Assembly: GCA_040880525.1 (NCBI GenBank)
Contig: JBBDIG010000040.1
Coordinates: 38,892 to 102,891, forward strand
Length of the DNA: 64,000 bases
Direction of reading: 5' to 3'
From: Bacteroidia bacterium
Lineage (GTDB): Bacteria > Bacteroidota > Bacteroidia > CAILMK01 > JBBDIG01
This document shows positions 1 to 8,931 of the stretch, piece by piece. Each line of letters begins with the position of its first letter. Position 1 is the stretch's first letter. The notes under the pieces were generated by a model. It was not told where the DNA came from, made no database searches, and worked only from the letters and a program-made list of their open reading frames with translations. The translations under genes were made by a program, and so were the position numbers.

Positions 1-1
1 G

Positions 2-9
2 TACTTTTG
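2..9 (+). promoter_or_regulatory. -7 promoter element of gyrA
   Basis: TACTTTTG matches the Bacteroidota -7 consensus TAnnTTTG. It lies 47 bases before the gyrA start codon, implying a short 5' leader. The -33 TTTG element would fall outside the window, so only half of the promoter can be seen. Confidence 0.55.
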
Positions 10-56
10 TGAAGTTTTTCAAATCAAATTTATTCATCAAACTTTTTACGAGATAA

Positions 57-2636
57 ATGGCAGAAGGCGAAAAGATCATCCCGATCAATATTGAAGAAGA
101 AATGCGCTCAGCGTACATTGACTATTCGATGTCCGTAATTGTTTCACGAGCGTTGCCTGATGTGCGTGATGGACTGAAACCTGTACACAGGCGGGTGCTT
201 TATGCAATGACCGAGTTAGGGCTTGGATTTAACCGTCCTTACAAAAAGTCCGCGCGTATAGTGGGGGAAGTGCTGGGTAAATATCACCCTCATGGCGACT
301 CAGCAGTTTATGACACTATGGTTCGGATGGCGCAGGAATGGAGTATGCGTTACCGTCTTGTTGACGGCCAGGGAAACTTTGGCTCTGTGGATGGCGACCC
401 TCCGGCAGCCATGCGTTACACAGAAGCCCGCCTCTCCCGGATTGCTGAAGAATTGCTCACTGACCTTGATAAAAACACGGTTGATTTCCGGCCCAACTTT
501 GACGAATCACTCAAGGAGCCGGTCGTTCTTCCTGCAGGCTTTCCAAATCTTCTTGCAAACGGTGGATCCGGGATCGCTGTGGGAATGGCCACGAATATGG
601 CGCCCCACAATCTTTCTGAAGTCCTGGATGGCACCATCGCCTACATTGATAATAACGACATCACCATTGAAGAACTGATGCAGTTCATCAAGGCTCCGGA
701 TTTCCCTACAGGTGGAATAATTTATGGCTATGATGGTGTAAAACGCGCCTTCGAGACCGGCAGAGGCCGGGTGATGATGCGGGGTAAAACCAACATTGAA
801 CCTTCTGAAAAAGGATCAGATAAAATCATCGTAACGGAATTGCCCTTCCAGGTGAACAAAGCGAACATGATCAAGGCCACCGCTGAACTCGTAAAAAGTG
901 GCGTTATCGAGGGGATATCTGCAGTTAATGATGAAAGTGATCGTAGCGGATACCGCGTGGTGTATGAGGTTAGGAGAGATGCGGTTAGCAACGTGGTGTT
1001 GAATCAACTATTCAAGTACACACAGTTGCAAAGCAGTTTCAGCATCAACAATGTGGCGCTGGTAAAGGGTCGCCCCATTGTGCTGAACCTGAAGGATATG
1101 GTGAAGTATTATGTGGAGCACCGCCATGAAGTGATCGTGAGGCGCACACAATATGAACTTGACGAGGCCGAAAAACGTGCGCACATCCTGCAGGGGCTTA
1201 TTATCGCAATAGATAACCTGGACGAGGTGATCAACCTGATCCGCGGCAGCCGTACACCCGATGAGGCACGGGAGGGGCTTATGAGCCGCTTCGAACTCTC
1301 TGAAATACAAGCCAAGGCAATACTTGATCTGAGGCTGCAAAAGCTTACTGGCCTGGAGCGAGACAAGTTGAAGGATGAGTATAATGAATTAATGAAAACC
1401 ATCGAATACCTTAAAAGTGTGCTGGAAAATAAGGAACTCCGGATGCAGATCATTAAGGATGAATTGACTGAGACCAAAAAGAAATTCGGGGATGAAAGAC
1501 GAACGGAAGTTCTTTTTACAAATGAAGATATTTCGATAGAAGACCTGATCCCTAATGAAGAGATGGTGGTGACCATCAGCCACATGGGCTACATGAAACG
1601 CACACCGCTGGCAGATTATAAATCGCAGGGCAGGGGAGGTCGCGGCAGCAAAGGCGCAGGCTTCAGGCAGGAGGATTTTACCGAGTATCTGTTTGTTGCC
1701 TTTACCCATAATTACATGCTATTTTTTACGGAAAAAGGCAGATGCTTCTGGATGAAGGTTTGGGAAATACCGGAAGGCACCCGGACCACAAAGGGCCGAG
1801 CCGTACAAAACCTCTTGTATATTGAACCGGATGATAAGATCCGGGCCGTCATTCCGGTAAATAATCTTGAGAATGAGGAATACCTGAACAATAATTTCAT
1901 TCTTTTCTGTACGGAAAAAGGCATCATCAAGAAAACTCCGCTCGAAGCCTACAGCCGTCCACGTATTAAAGGAATCAATGCAATTACTATAGATGAGGAT
2001 GACCAGCTCTTGGAAGTAGCATTAACCAGTGGAAATTCTGAGGTGATGATAGCTTCAACTTCAGGCCAGGCAATCCGCTTCCACGAAAGCGCGATCAGGC
2101 CAATGGGACGCACCGCCAGGGGAGTGATCGGGATCAGGCTCAGCGGCAAGAAAGATGATAAAGTAATTGGAATGGTGAGCGTTGCCGATGAAGAATCTAC
2201 AGTAATGGTGGTAAGCGAAAAAGGCTACGGAAAGCGATCGCAAGTTGGAGATTACCGCATTACCAACCGTGGGGCAAAGGGCGTGAAGACGTTGCAGATC
2301 ACGGATAAAACGGGCAAACTGATTGCTATTAAGAATGTTACTGATCAGGATGATCTTATGATCATTAATAAATCCGGTATTACTATCAGAATTGCAATGG
2401 ACAAACTCAGGACGATTGGCCGCGCCACGCAGGGCGTAAGGCTCATCCGGTTGGGTGCCAAAGATGAAATCGCTTCCGTGGCGAAAGTCGCACGCGAAGA
2501 AGAGGAGGAACTGGCCGCTGAAGGAGAAATAGAAGGAGAAGTCATCGAATTAAGCAATGAAGAAATTTCTCCTGATGAACCAGAAAATGAGAACCCGGAT
2601 GAAACCGGATCAGAAGACGAAGAAAGTAATAACTAA
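57..2636 (+). CDS. gyrA: DNA gyrase subunit A
   Basis: Breaks and rejoins DNA as the A subunit of gyrase (A2B2), introducing negative supercoils with ATP hydrolysis by GyrB. The N-terminal breakage-reunion domain carries the catalytic tyrosine in AAMRYTE (about residue 121). The quinolone-determining segment reads GDSAVYDTM with Ser82 and Asp86, equivalent to E. coli Ser83 and Asp87, so the wild-type sensitive state is retained. The GyrA box appears as QGRGGRG near residue 528, which favours GyrA over ParC, and is followed by the C-terminal beta-pinwheel. The last roughly 45 residues form a very acidic Glu/Asp tail, known in other GyrA proteins as a modulator of supercoiling. The length of 859 aa is normal. 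No Shine-Dalgarno sequence precedes the ATG. A TPR gene follows after 27 bases and is probably co-transcribed. Confidence 0.97.
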   Translation: MAEGEKIIPINIEEEMRSAYIDYSMSVIVSRALPDVRDGLKPVHRRVLYAMTELGLGFNRPYKKSARIVGEVLGKYHPHGDSAVYDTMVRMAQEWSMRYRLVDGQGNFGSVDGDPPAAMRYTEARLSRIAEELLTDLDKNTVDFRPNFDESLKEPVVLPAGFPNLLANGGSGIAVGMATNMAPHNLSEVLDGTIAYIDNNDITIEELMQFIKAPDFPTGGIIYGYDGVKRAFETGRGRVMMRGKTNIEPSEKGSDKIIVTELPFQVNKANMIKATAELVKSGVIEGISAVNDESDRSGYRVVYEVRRDAVSNVVLNQLFKYTQLQSSFSINNVALVKGRPIVLNLKDMVKYYVEHRHEVIVRRTQYELDEAEKRAHILQGLIIAIDNLDEVINLIRGSRTPDEAREGLMSRFELSEIQAKAILDLRLQKLTGLERDKLKDEYNELMKTIEYLKSVLENKELRMQIIKDELTETKKKFGDERRTEVLFTNEDISIEDLIPNEEMVVTISHMGYMKRTPLADYKSQGRGGRGSKGAGFRQEDFTEYLFVAFTHNYMLFFTEKGRCFWMKVWEIPEGTRTTKGRAVQNLLYIEPDDKIRAVIPVNNLENEEYLNNNFILFCTEKGIIKKTPLEAYSRPRIKGINAITIDEDDQLLEVALTSGNSEVMIASTSGQAIRFHESAIRPMGRTARGVIGIRLSGKKDDKVIGMVSVADEESTVMVVSEKGYGKRSQVGDYRITNRGAKGVKTLQITDKTGKLIAIKNVTDQDDLMIINKSGITIRIAMDKLRTIGRATQGVRLIRLGAKDEIASVAKVAREEEEELAAEGEIEGEVIELSNEEISPDEPENENPDETGSEDEESNN

Positions 2637-2663
2637 TCAAATCCATTTCAAACCGACAACGTT

Positions 2664-3800
2664 ATGAAAAGCACTTTTGCCTTACTGTTTTTCCTGGGTA
2701 TTGTATCAATAGCCTCAGCACAAAACAGTAAAAGAACTTCCGCCTATTTATCATTACAAAATGGTCAGACCGAAAATGCCATAGCATTGATTGAGGAAGC
2801 CATTAAGCATGAAAAAACGGCTGAAGATCCTAAAACCTGGTACTACCGTGGCCTTATTTATACCACTGCGATGGGCAATGAGGAAATGAGAGAGAAGTAT
2901 CCTAATCTGACGGATCTTGCCTTTGAATCTTATCTCACTGCAAGGAAGTATGATGAGAAAGAAAAGTTTGACAAGGAAATAAATGAGAACCTGAAGCAAT
3001 TGCTGATAGATGCCTACAATACCGGAGCAAAGGCGTATACAGATAAGGATTTCAAGGCTGCGTCTCAGGCATTTGAATCTTATCTTGCAATGAGCAAAAA
3101 GGTAAATCCTGATCAGATAGATACGGCCGCTATTTTTTATACAGCACAGGCGTATGTAATTGAAAAGGATATGGAAAATGCCCAGCGAACCCTGAAGAAA
3201 TTGGCTGAGCTGGATTACCAGGATCCGTGGGTATATTCCTCATTACACCAGATGGAACTCAATGATGGCGATACCGCAGAGGCCATTAAATACATCGAAC
3301 AAGGAAGAAAATTTTTTCCGGAAGATGTGTTACTCAGCAACATGGAGGTGAATTTATATTTAAAACTTGGCCAGACGGATGTGCTGATTGAAAAGCTCCG
3401 GAAAGCATCAGAACTTGATCGGTCCAACACCAGTATTTTAGTGGCTCTTGCCAATGTTTACGACAAAGCGGGCAAAATTGACAGCGCAATAATGATCAAC
3501 CGCAGAGCGCTGGCAAGAGAACCCAATAACTTTGAAGCTAACTACAACCTGGGCATAATTTACTATAACCAGGGTGTTGAGATCGTAAATCAAGAGCTGA
3601 ATGAAACCAATATTCAAAAGGCAAATCAATTAAAGGCTGAATACAAAGAGATTTTCTCCGAAGCTTTGCCTTACCTGGAAAAGGCACATGAAATAGATCC
3701 TGAAGATAAAAATACAATGATATCGCTCAGAGAAATTTATTTGAGGCTTGATAAAAGAGAAAAAGCTGAGGCGCTGAATGCTTTGATGCAGGAAAAGTAA
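2664..3800 (+). CDS. Exported tetratricopeptide-repeat protein
   Basis: Function unknown; probably a periplasmic scaffold. The first 19-20 residues form a signal peptide ending in a SIASAQ-type cleavage site, with no lipobox cysteine. The rest is mostly helical TPR units: one near residues 20-60 with the WYYRG pattern, a pair at about 110-180, and a longer array at about 195-375 with repeated A-x-Y-P/DP motifs such as EANYNLGIIYYNQG. It starts 27 bases after gyrA and is followed by a strong terminator, so it is the last gene of a two-gene unit. A TPR protein downstream of gyrA need not relate to topology; the coupling may only reflect shared expression. Confidence 0.85.
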   Translation: MKSTFALLFFLGIVSIASAQNSKRTSAYLSLQNGQTENAIALIEEAIKHEKTAEDPKTWYYRGLIYTTAMGNEEMREKYPNLTDLAFESYLTARKYDEKEKFDKEINENLKQLLIDAYNTGAKAYTDKDFKAASQAFESYLAMSKKVNPDQIDTAAIFYTAQAYVIEKDMENAQRTLKKLAELDYQDPWVYSSLHQMELNDGDTAEAIKYIEQGRKFFPEDVLLSNMEVNLYLKLGQTDVLIEKLRKASELDRSNTSILVALANVYDKAGKIDSAIMINRRALAREPNNFEANYNLGIIYYNQGVEIVNQELNETNIQKANQLKAEYKEIFSEALPYLEKAHEIDPEDKNTMISLREIYLRLDKREKAEALNALMQEK

Positions 3801-3816
3801 CTGGTTTCAAAACTTT

Positions 3817-3858
3817 AACAAAACCACCTGAACGTGTTGTAGTTCAGGTGGTTTTGTT
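3817..3858 (+). terminator. Intrinsic terminator after the gyrA-TPR unit
   Basis: Perfect 17-bp inverted repeat (AACAAAACCACCTGAAC and its complement) with an 8-base loop. The GC-rich core is flanked by A and T runs, so it could act in both directions and also stop transcripts reading towards it from xseB. Confidence 0.85.
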
Positions 3859-3981
3859 GTTATAAGTGAAAAATTCAATTGTTATATAATTTATATTATG
3901 TTAAGTTGATATTTGAATAAAGCAAGCGTATCTCTGACCAACATGATCCCTCTCTCTTACTAAAAGCACTGCTTACTTTCA

Positions 3982-4203
3982 TTATTGCTCAAAATCTTCC
4001 ATTACATCCGGAAAGTTCTTATCCGTTATTTTCTTTATTCTAAGCTCCGCATCATCAAGATAATCCTGACAGTTTCTTATCAACTCTGTAGCTTCTTCAA
4101 AAAGCGCCAGGCTTTCCTCAAGTCCCATTTCAGCATTTTGCATTGCCTCTGTAATTTCATTTATTCGTTTAATCTGCTCCTCAAAACTTCTTTTCTTTTT
4201 CAT
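3982..4203 (-). CDS. xseB: Exodeoxyribonuclease VII small subunit
   Basis: Small helical partner of XseA in exonuclease VII, which degrades single-stranded DNA during repair and recombination. The 73-aa protein has the family pattern: FEEQIKRINEITEAMQ, then LEESLALFEEATELI, then a second helix with CQDYLDDAELRI. Its ATG overlaps the xseA stop in an ATGA junction, so the two are translationally coupled, consistent with the complex holding several XseB per XseA. The C-terminus ends in a short acidic stretch (DVMEDFEQ). Confidence 0.93.
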   Translation of the reverse strand: MKKKRSFEEQIKRINEITEAMQNAEMGLEESLALFEEATELIRNCQDYLDDAELRIKKITDKNFPDVMEDFEQ

Positions 4204-5468
4204 TTTCTTAATCGTTTAATCCGGGTAACCTCTGAAAATATCCTGCCTCGGGCAGTTACAGTTTCCAGTTCATCGGCCACAGCCACATTGCCAATTGATT
4301 TTATGATCTTTCCGTCTTTCAGCGTCAGCGAATATCCTCTTTCCAGGTTTTGTTTCACGTCCAATAACTCTATTCGTTGCGCCAACACTGCCAGGTGATG
4401 CTTTTCTGAAACTAATTTGTTTCTCATTAAGGTTGTTATCGTTTCCTGCTTTTTCTTTAGTTGGGCTTTCATCCCATCGCACTTCAGAATCGCCTTAAAA
4501 TAACGCAACTCTGACCTTTTTTGCCCCAATACCTTTTCTGCGAGGAAGGAAAGTTTCCGTTGTTCCTCATCCAGTTTCTGGCTATACTCCTTTACAAGTC
4601 TCTCAGACTGCCGTCTCAGCAGCAATTCTGCATTGGAAAGGTAATTCATCAATTCCTTTGCATCCGGCACTGCAATTTCCGCAGCAGCCGTAGGTGTTGA
4701 AGCACGATAATCTGCAACAAAATCAGCGATGGTAAAATCTGATTCATGTCCCACTGCACTTATTACCGGGAGCCGCGAAGCAGCAATTGTTCGCGCCAGG
4801 GTTTCATCATTAAAACAAAACAATTCTTCAAAGGAGCCGCCTCCCCGGGTCAGAATAATTAATTCCAGCCCTGATATCTGGTTCAGTACTTCAACACTTC
4901 TGCACATATCTCGGGAAGCCGCTATTCCTTGCACCAGCGTAGGCAACAGCACGACTTCAATATGAGGAAATTTCGTCCTGAAAACTCTGATCATATCATG
5001 AATTACCGCGCCCTGGGCAGAAGTAGCAATTCCGATTTTATGGGGCAAAAAAGGCAAAGGACGCTTTCGGGCGGCTTCAAAAAGTCCTTCTTTTTCAAGT
5101 TTTTCTTTTAAGCGGAGATATTGCTGGTATAAGTCCCCTACCCCGGTTTTTCTTATTTCAGAAACCAAAAACTGATACCTGCCTTGCGCCTGGTAAACCG
5201 AAAATGACCCACGCACCACCACCATTTCTCCTCTGTCCAGATCAGGCATTTTGAAGGCGGTACGGCCGGTCTTGAACATTACACAAGATAATTGGCTCGC
5301 GGGGTCTTTTAAAGAAAAGTAAAGATGCCCGGATTGAGCTCGGGTAAATTGTGATACCTCTCCTTTTATAAAAATATCCTGCAAGGAATCTTCTTCTTCC
5401 AGTAATTCTTTTACAAAAGATGTAATTTCAGTTACGGAATATACAAAGGCAAAAAGATCTTGCTGCAT
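4200..5468 (-). CDS. xseA: Exodeoxyribonuclease VII large subunit
   Basis: Catalytic subunit of exonuclease VII, which cuts single-stranded DNA into short oligonucleotides. Domain order: N-terminal OB fold (about residues 1-105, with GEVSQFTRAQSGHLYFSLKD), then the catalytic domain with HKIGIATSAQGAVIHD, TRGGGSFEEL and SAVGHESDFTIADFVADYRASTPTAAAE, then a long coiled-coil region that binds XseB, then a C-terminal segment with LERGYSLTLKDGKII. The length of 422 aa is within the family range. xseB is immediately downstream with a 4-base overlap. No clear promoter was seen upstream. Confidence 0.96.
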   Translation of the reverse strand: MQQDLFAFVYSVTEITSFVKELLEEEDSLQDIFIKGEVSQFTRAQSGHLYFSLKDPASQLSCVMFKTGRTAFKMPDLDRGEMVVVRGSFSVYQAQGRYQFLVSEIRKTGVGDLYQQYLRLKEKLEKEGLFEAARKRPLPFLPHKIGIATSAQGAVIHDMIRVFRTKFPHIEVVLLPTLVQGIAASRDMCRSVEVLNQISGLELIILTRGGGSFEELFCFNDETLARTIAASRLPVISAVGHESDFTIADFVADYRASTPTAAAEIAVPDAKELMNYLSNAELLLRRQSERLVKEYSQKLDEEQRKLSFLAEKVLGQKRSELRYFKAILKCDGMKAQLKKKQETITTLMRNKLVSEKHHLAVLAQRIELLDVKQNLERGYSLTLKDGKIIKSIGNVAVADELETVTARGRIFSEVTRIKRLRK

Positions 5469-5521
5469 AAAAGAAGATTAGGAAGTAACAGGTTTAAGAG
5501 ATACCATAATGAACAGATAAA

Positions 5522-5559
5522 AAAAGGCCATATCCTGAATATTCAGAATATGGCCTTTT
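5522..5559 (-). terminator. Intrinsic terminator after the AT-hook gene
   Basis: Near-perfect inverted repeat, AAAAGGCCATAT-C-CTGAAT against its complement with one C/A mismatch. Runs of A on the plus strand just beyond it give a U tract for minus-strand transcripts. It lies 17 bases past the stop of the AT-hook gene and separates that gene from xseA. Confidence 0.75.
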
Positions 5560-5576
5560 GCTGTAACAAAAAATCA

Positions 5577-6494
5577 TCAGGATTTCGCTCTGGGCTTTCT
5601 GCCTCTTCTGCCTTTTGGTTTGACGGAAGTGGCTGCCGGAGCAGGTGCCGGAGCCGTTTCAGTTTTTCTTTTTCTTCCCCGTCTCTTGCCGGTAGTAGCA
5701 GTGGGTTTAGCTTGCACAGCCGGAGATGCACTTTTAGGAGGTCTTCCTCTGCCTCTCTTTTTTGGTGCTGCTTCAGCTTTGGCTGGTCTGCCGGCTTTTT
5801 TTGCGCGGCTGTCACCTGAAGAAGCTTTGGCTGCAAGATATTCCTCAGTTGCTTTTTCAGTTAATTTTTTCCTGAGGTTATTTTGATATTCCTCTTTCAA
5901 ATTATCACCCTTAAACCAATCCTTTAAACCATAAACATTACCTCTGATGCCTTCAGCATTGTAAGGTTGTATCTGGTCATTTACATGTTGCAGGCGGTAT
6001 AAACTACCGGCAATTGCAGCTTTTAATTTAGTCTCATCTTTCTCCGGAACGTTGTAGCGTGTTCTTGCCCTGTCCACTAATTCATTGGCCGGCATGGGTT
6101 CGTTTTCTTTCTCCAGGGTCTTTAAAATATACGTTCCCCATTTTGATTTTCTGCCTCTTCTACCCTCGTTTTTTGCTTCCTTTGGTTTGGAAGTAGTTGC
6201 AGGGGCTGCTGTAGTAGCAGCAGTAGCAGTGGTTCTTTTACGTCTTCTCCGTTTTTGTGGAGCAGGAGCCTGTTCTGTAGTGGCTGCACTTGCAGAACTT
6301 CCTGTGGCCGGGGCACTTGCAGTTCTGGTAGCCGGTGCTGTAGGAGCCGGTGCTTTTACTTCAGACCCGCCAGTATCCAGTTTGCCAATTATTGACTGCA
6401 CATGGTCCAGCCGCTTACGGAGATTAGCCATTTCCTGTTGGTAAAAGGCTTTCATCTCCAATACTTCGTTCTCTGATAAACTGAAATTTCTCAT
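5577..6494 (-). CDS. AT-hook protein with a HARE-HTH-like winged-helix core
   Basis: Probably a nucleoid-associated DNA-binding protein. From the ATG at 6494 it has 305 residues. A short coiled coil comes first (about 10-40, LSENEVLEMKAFYQQEM). A Pro/Ala/Thr-rich linker follows, then basic patches KRRRRKR (81-87) and RRGRK (112-116). A folded core spans about 118-194 (WGTYILKTLEKENEPMPANE to NVYGLKDWF), whose layout resembles the HARE-HTH winged helix. The C-terminal third is Lys/Ala/Pro rich with AT-hook-like motifs KKRGRGRPPK (245-254), KRRGRKRK (270-277) and KGRRGRKPRAK near the end. An in-frame TTG at 6524 would add 10 residues; I prefer the ATG. The AT-hook motifs and basic tails are seen directly; the HARE-HTH assignment is inference. 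A terminator follows. Confidence 0.8.
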   Translation of the reverse strand: MRNFSLSENEVLEMKAFYQQEMANLRKRLDHVQSIIGKLDTGGSEVKAPAPTAPATRTASAPATGSSASAATTEQAPAPQKRRRRKRTTATAATTAAPATTSKPKEAKNEGRRGRKSKWGTYILKTLEKENEPMPANELVDRARTRYNVPEKDETKLKAAIAGSLYRLQHVNDQIQPYNAEGIRGNVYGLKDWFKGDNLKEEYQNNLRKKLTEKATEEYLAAKASSGDSRAKKAGRPAKAEAAPKKRGRGRPPKSASPAVQAKPTATTGKRRGRKRKTETAPAPAPAATSVKPKGRRGRKPRAKS

Positions 6495-6609
6495 TGGTTT
6501 TTGATCATTTATTTGAAAAGGCAATATTATAACAAAAAGATTAAAAAATAAACATAAGAATTGTTCAAAATGAAAATATTTGATTTGGCTATTTGATTCG
6601 CTGAATAAC

Positions 6610-6634
6610 TAATATGCTGTTTAAAAGCATATTA
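6610..6634. repeat. Inverted repeat in the gap before the M20 gene's 3' end
   Basis: Arms TAATATGCT and AGCATATTA (9 bp) with a 7-base loop in an AT-rich gap. No adjacent U tract is seen on the minus strand, so it is not a classical terminator for the M20 gene; it may be a weak one or a protein-binding site. Confidence 0.3.
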
Positions 6635-6681
6635 GGCTATAAAATACGTCTGTTTTTAGCATTGTTAATATGTGAATAAAA

Positions 6682-7878
6682 TTAATCTAACGGGAGTTCC
6701 GAACATGCAATCCATGCCATCAGCCCCATTCCGATTTTTAATGCATCCTCATCTATATTAAAGCGGCTGGTATGTAAACCGGCATCAATTCCTTTGTTTT
6801 CGTTTGCTATACCAAGCCTGTAAAAACACCCGGGAACCTGCTGAGAATAATAAGCAAAATCTTCTCCTGTCATTCGCACCGGAAGATCCACAACATTGTC
6901 TTCTCCTAAATATTTAATGGCGTGGTTTTTAGCTTGTTGCGTAACTTCGGGATCATTAACTAAAAAGGGATATCCTTTGCGGATTTCAAAATCACAACTG
7001 CCTGACATGCTTGCGGCAACTCCTTCCGCAACTTTTTTCATCAGGCGATGAGCTTTTTCACGCCATTCTTCATTTAATGTTCTGAATGTGCCTTCCATTG
7101 TTACGGTATCGGGGATTATGTTAAAAGATCCCTTTCCAGTAATTTTTCCAAATGATAATACGGAAGGAATATCAGGGCGGGCATTTCTGCTTACGATCTG
7201 TTGCAATGCAATTATAATATGCGAGGAAATGAGAATGGGGTCAACAAGCTTATAGGCAAGGGCTGCATGGCCTCCTTTTCCTTTAATTGTAACATAAATT
7301 TCATCCGTAGAAGCCATATATTGCCCTGGCCTGAAACCCACTTTGCCTACTGGCAGATCGGGAAAAACATGCTGTCCATAAATTTTACCGGGCCGTGGAT
7401 TATCCAATACTCCGGCCTTTATCATTAATGAAGCTCCGCCAGGATCTCTTTCTTCTCCGGGTTGAAAAATCAGCTTGATGGTTCCCTGAAAATTATCCCG
7501 TACCTCATTTAAAATTCGTGCGGCCCCTAAAAGAGATGCCGTATGGACATCATGGCCACAGGCATGCATTATTCCTTCGTTTTGCGATTTATATGGAACT
7601 TCGTTTTGTTCAACTATAGGCAGTGCGTCATGGTCTGAACGCAATGCGATGGTTCTGCGCTCTGGATTTTTACCTTTTATGATTCCTACCAGGCCGGTAT
7701 CTGCCACACCTTCTGTATGTTCTATATTCATAGCTCTCAGTTCATCTGCTATGAATTTTGCTGTTTTAAATTCTTGAAATGACAATTCCGGGTGGGCATG
7801 AATGTGCCTTCTGATTCTTACAACATCCGGATGATATTCATCTGCCAGTGTTTTTATTCTTTGTTCAAGATTCATCAT
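6682..7878 (-). CDS. M20-family amidohydrolase (N-acyl amino acid type)
   Basis: Zinc hydrolase of the hippurate hydrolase/IAA-amino acid hydrolase group, which releases amino acids from N-acyl conjugates. The M20D signature is clear: HAHPELSFQEFKTA near residue 29, the metal-binding ACGHDVHTA near 106, QPGEERDPGGASLM with the catalytic Glu near 140, a histidine in the dimerisation domain, and MTGEDFAYYSQQVPG near the C-terminus. The 398-aa length is typical. There is no signal peptide, so it is cytoplasmic. It stands alone, with no gene close enough to form an operon. The natural substrate cannot be inferred. The start may be either of two adjacent ATGs. Confidence 0.93.
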   Translation of the reverse strand: MMNLEQRIKTLADEYHPDVVRIRRHIHAHPELSFQEFKTAKFIADELRAMNIEHTEGVADTGLVGIIKGKNPERRTIALRSDHDALPIVEQNEVPYKSQNEGIMHACGHDVHTASLLGAARILNEVRDNFQGTIKLIFQPGEERDPGGASLMIKAGVLDNPRPGKIYGQHVFPDLPVGKVGFRPGQYMASTDEIYVTIKGKGGHAALAYKLVDPILISSHIIIALQQIVSRNARPDIPSVLSFGKITGKGSFNIIPDTVTMEGTFRTLNEEWREKAHRLMKKVAEGVAASMSGSCDFEIRKGYPFLVNDPEVTQQAKNHAIKYLGEDNVVDLPVRMTGEDFAYYSQQVPGCFYRLGIANENKGIDAGLHTSRFNIDEDALKIGMGLMAWIACSELPLD

Positions 7879-8072
7879 TAAGATATTAAGTTAGTGTCTG
7901 ATAGTTCATGTCATCGATAATTGGCAGAAATCTGCAGTTGCTTCAGGCATCGTTTTATTATATACAGTATGCTATGTTCAACCTGAATCCCAAAGTTATT
8001 GTTTCTAAATTAAGCTGGATTCCGGATTGATTATCAGGTTGCTTTGTCTATTCAAGTATAGGATATTAGGAT

Positions 8073-8114
8073 AAAAAAAGAGCGGCTGAATGAAAAACTT
8101 ACATTCAACCGCTC
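8073..8114 (-). terminator. Intrinsic terminator after the Rho-N-like gene
   Basis: Arms GAGCGGCTGAATG and CATTCAACCGCTC (13 bp, one mismatch) with a 9-base loop. Seven plus-strand A residues on the left give a U7 tract for a minus-strand transcript. It lies 37 bases beyond the stop. Confidence 0.82.
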
Positions 8115-8150
8115 CTATAGCTGATTGCCGGCAATTCTGAAAGCGATCTT

Positions 8151-8477
8151 CTACACTTTATAACGGTAACGGTTATCACTGGGTGGAAGATTGCGCAATG
8201 CCTCAATAAGTTCTGTTTTATCCAGTTTTTGATAATTATCAATGTTCTTTTCTGCGGCTTTGGTTCTCAACTGCTCTTCAGTCCAGTTCTCATATTGTGG
8301 TCTCTCACCAGGGTTTCCTGATTCTTCATCCTTTTGATTGGATACCGGTGTATAGTTCTTTCCTTTTTCCATTTTAGCTGCTTCCTCGGCCTGCTCTCCG
8401 GTCATGCCTTGCTCCTGCATGGTTTTGCTCATTGTCTCGTCCTTCCCGGTAAGGTTTTTATGCTGTTTAATAGTCAT
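8151..8477 (-). CDS. Small protein with a Rho N-terminal/SAP-like motif
   Basis: 108-aa cytoplasmic protein. The N-terminal 55 residues are Gln/Glu/Lys-rich and probably disordered. The C-terminal part, from WTEEQLRTKAAEKNID to KTELIEALR, has the helix-extended-helix pattern of Rho N-terminal and SAP-like domains, which bind nucleic acid. Such small proteins are often annotated only as Rho-N domain proteins in Bacteroidota. It is a single-gene unit with its own terminator. The function is unknown and the domain call is by pattern. Confidence 0.7.
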   Translation of the reverse strand: MTIKQHKNLTGKDETMSKTMQEQGMTGEQAEEAAKMEKGKNYTPVSNQKDEESGNPGERPQYENWTEEQLRTKAAEKNIDNYQKLDKTELIEALRNLPPSDNRYRYKV

Positions 8478-8728
8478 GTGTTCTTTGCTTTTATTTTTGA
8501 TATAAAACGCAGCCGAAAGGATATGTTCATTTTTGCGAGCATTGCAAAAAACTCGAAAGGGCTCAACCTATCTGGAAACGGAAACACCTCCTTGCGTGTT
8601 TACATGAAATATTAACGGCAGCCTGACCGAAGTAACAAGTATGTATACGTAAGCGATTAAGCCTACCTGAAACGACCGTTGCTGCACGGGTTTTGCTATA
8701 ATGCGATCAAATTTTCAAACGCTTTTAT

Positions 8729-8736
8729 TAACTTTG
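8729..8736 (+). promoter_or_regulatory. Candidate -7 element of rpoD
   Basis: TAACTTTG fits TAnnTTTG. No TTTG is found 17-23 bases upstream, so the -33 half is weak. If used, the transcript starts near 8742 and has a leader of about 185 bases containing short hairpin-forming stretches (for example CAGG/CCTG around 8815-8832 and AGGC/GCCT around 8850-8860). Confidence 0.4.
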
Positions 8737-8898
8737 CGCCCCAATTTTTTCCCCGCAGTATTTAGCTATCCAGCCTTTTTCATCATTAAAACTTATTCAA
8801 AGCTTTTTTCAGGATGTTTTTTCCTGGACAGGGGCATGGCATTTGTTAAGGCGAGCGCCTGGAAATTTGAAACGTGTTTTCGATTAAAAAGTATTTCT

Positions 8899-8931
8899 AT
8901 GACAAGTAAATTACATAAGGAGGTAGAATGA
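8899..8931 (+). CDS. Ten-codon leader ORF overlapping the rpoD start
   Basis: ATG followed by nine codons and TGA, giving MTSKLHKEVE. The TGA overlaps the rpoD ATG in an ATGA junction, the arrangement of a translationally coupled leader. Codons 7-9 (AAG GAG GTA) are themselves the Shine-Dalgarno sequence of rpoD, so ribosomes translating the leader would cover the rpoD initiation site. The frame stays open upstream to an ATG at 8701, but that start lies before the presumed promoter, so the short version is more plausible. Whether it is translated cannot be decided from sequence. Confidence 0.4.
   Translation: MTSKLHKEVE
8917..8924 (+). promoter_or_regulatory. Strong Shine-Dalgarno sequence of rpoD
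   Basis: AAGGAGGT can pair over eight bases with the 16S rRNA 3' end and sits 3 bases before the rpoD ATG (4 if counted from AAGGAGG). It is the only strong Shine-Dalgarno sequence I noticed before a gene in this window. Bacteroidota ribosomes normally sequester the anti-Shine-Dalgarno, so this is unusual. Confidence 0.8.

Noticed and set aside
57..2636. ParC (topoisomerase IV) as an alternative to GyrA
   Set aside because: The GyrA-box-like QGRGGRG and full C-terminal pinwheel favour gyrase.
3985..4398. 137-codon plus-strand frame opposite xseB/xseA
   Set aside because: Lies wholly antisense to two clear genes coupled by an ATGA junction.
5620..6444. Long plus-strand hydrophobic frames opposite the AT-hook gene
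   Set aside because: They mirror the Ala/Pro/Lys/Arg-rich codons of the real gene on the other strand, giving Ala/Val/Leu-rich shadows with no family match.
6610..6634. Terminator for the M20 gene
   Set aside because: The inverted repeat lacks an adjacent U tract on the minus strand.
8701..8931. 76-codon plus-strand frame upstream of rpoD
   Set aside because: Its ATG lies before the likely -7 box at 8729-8736 and the first 65 residues look unlike protein. Only the last ten codons were kept as a candidate leader.
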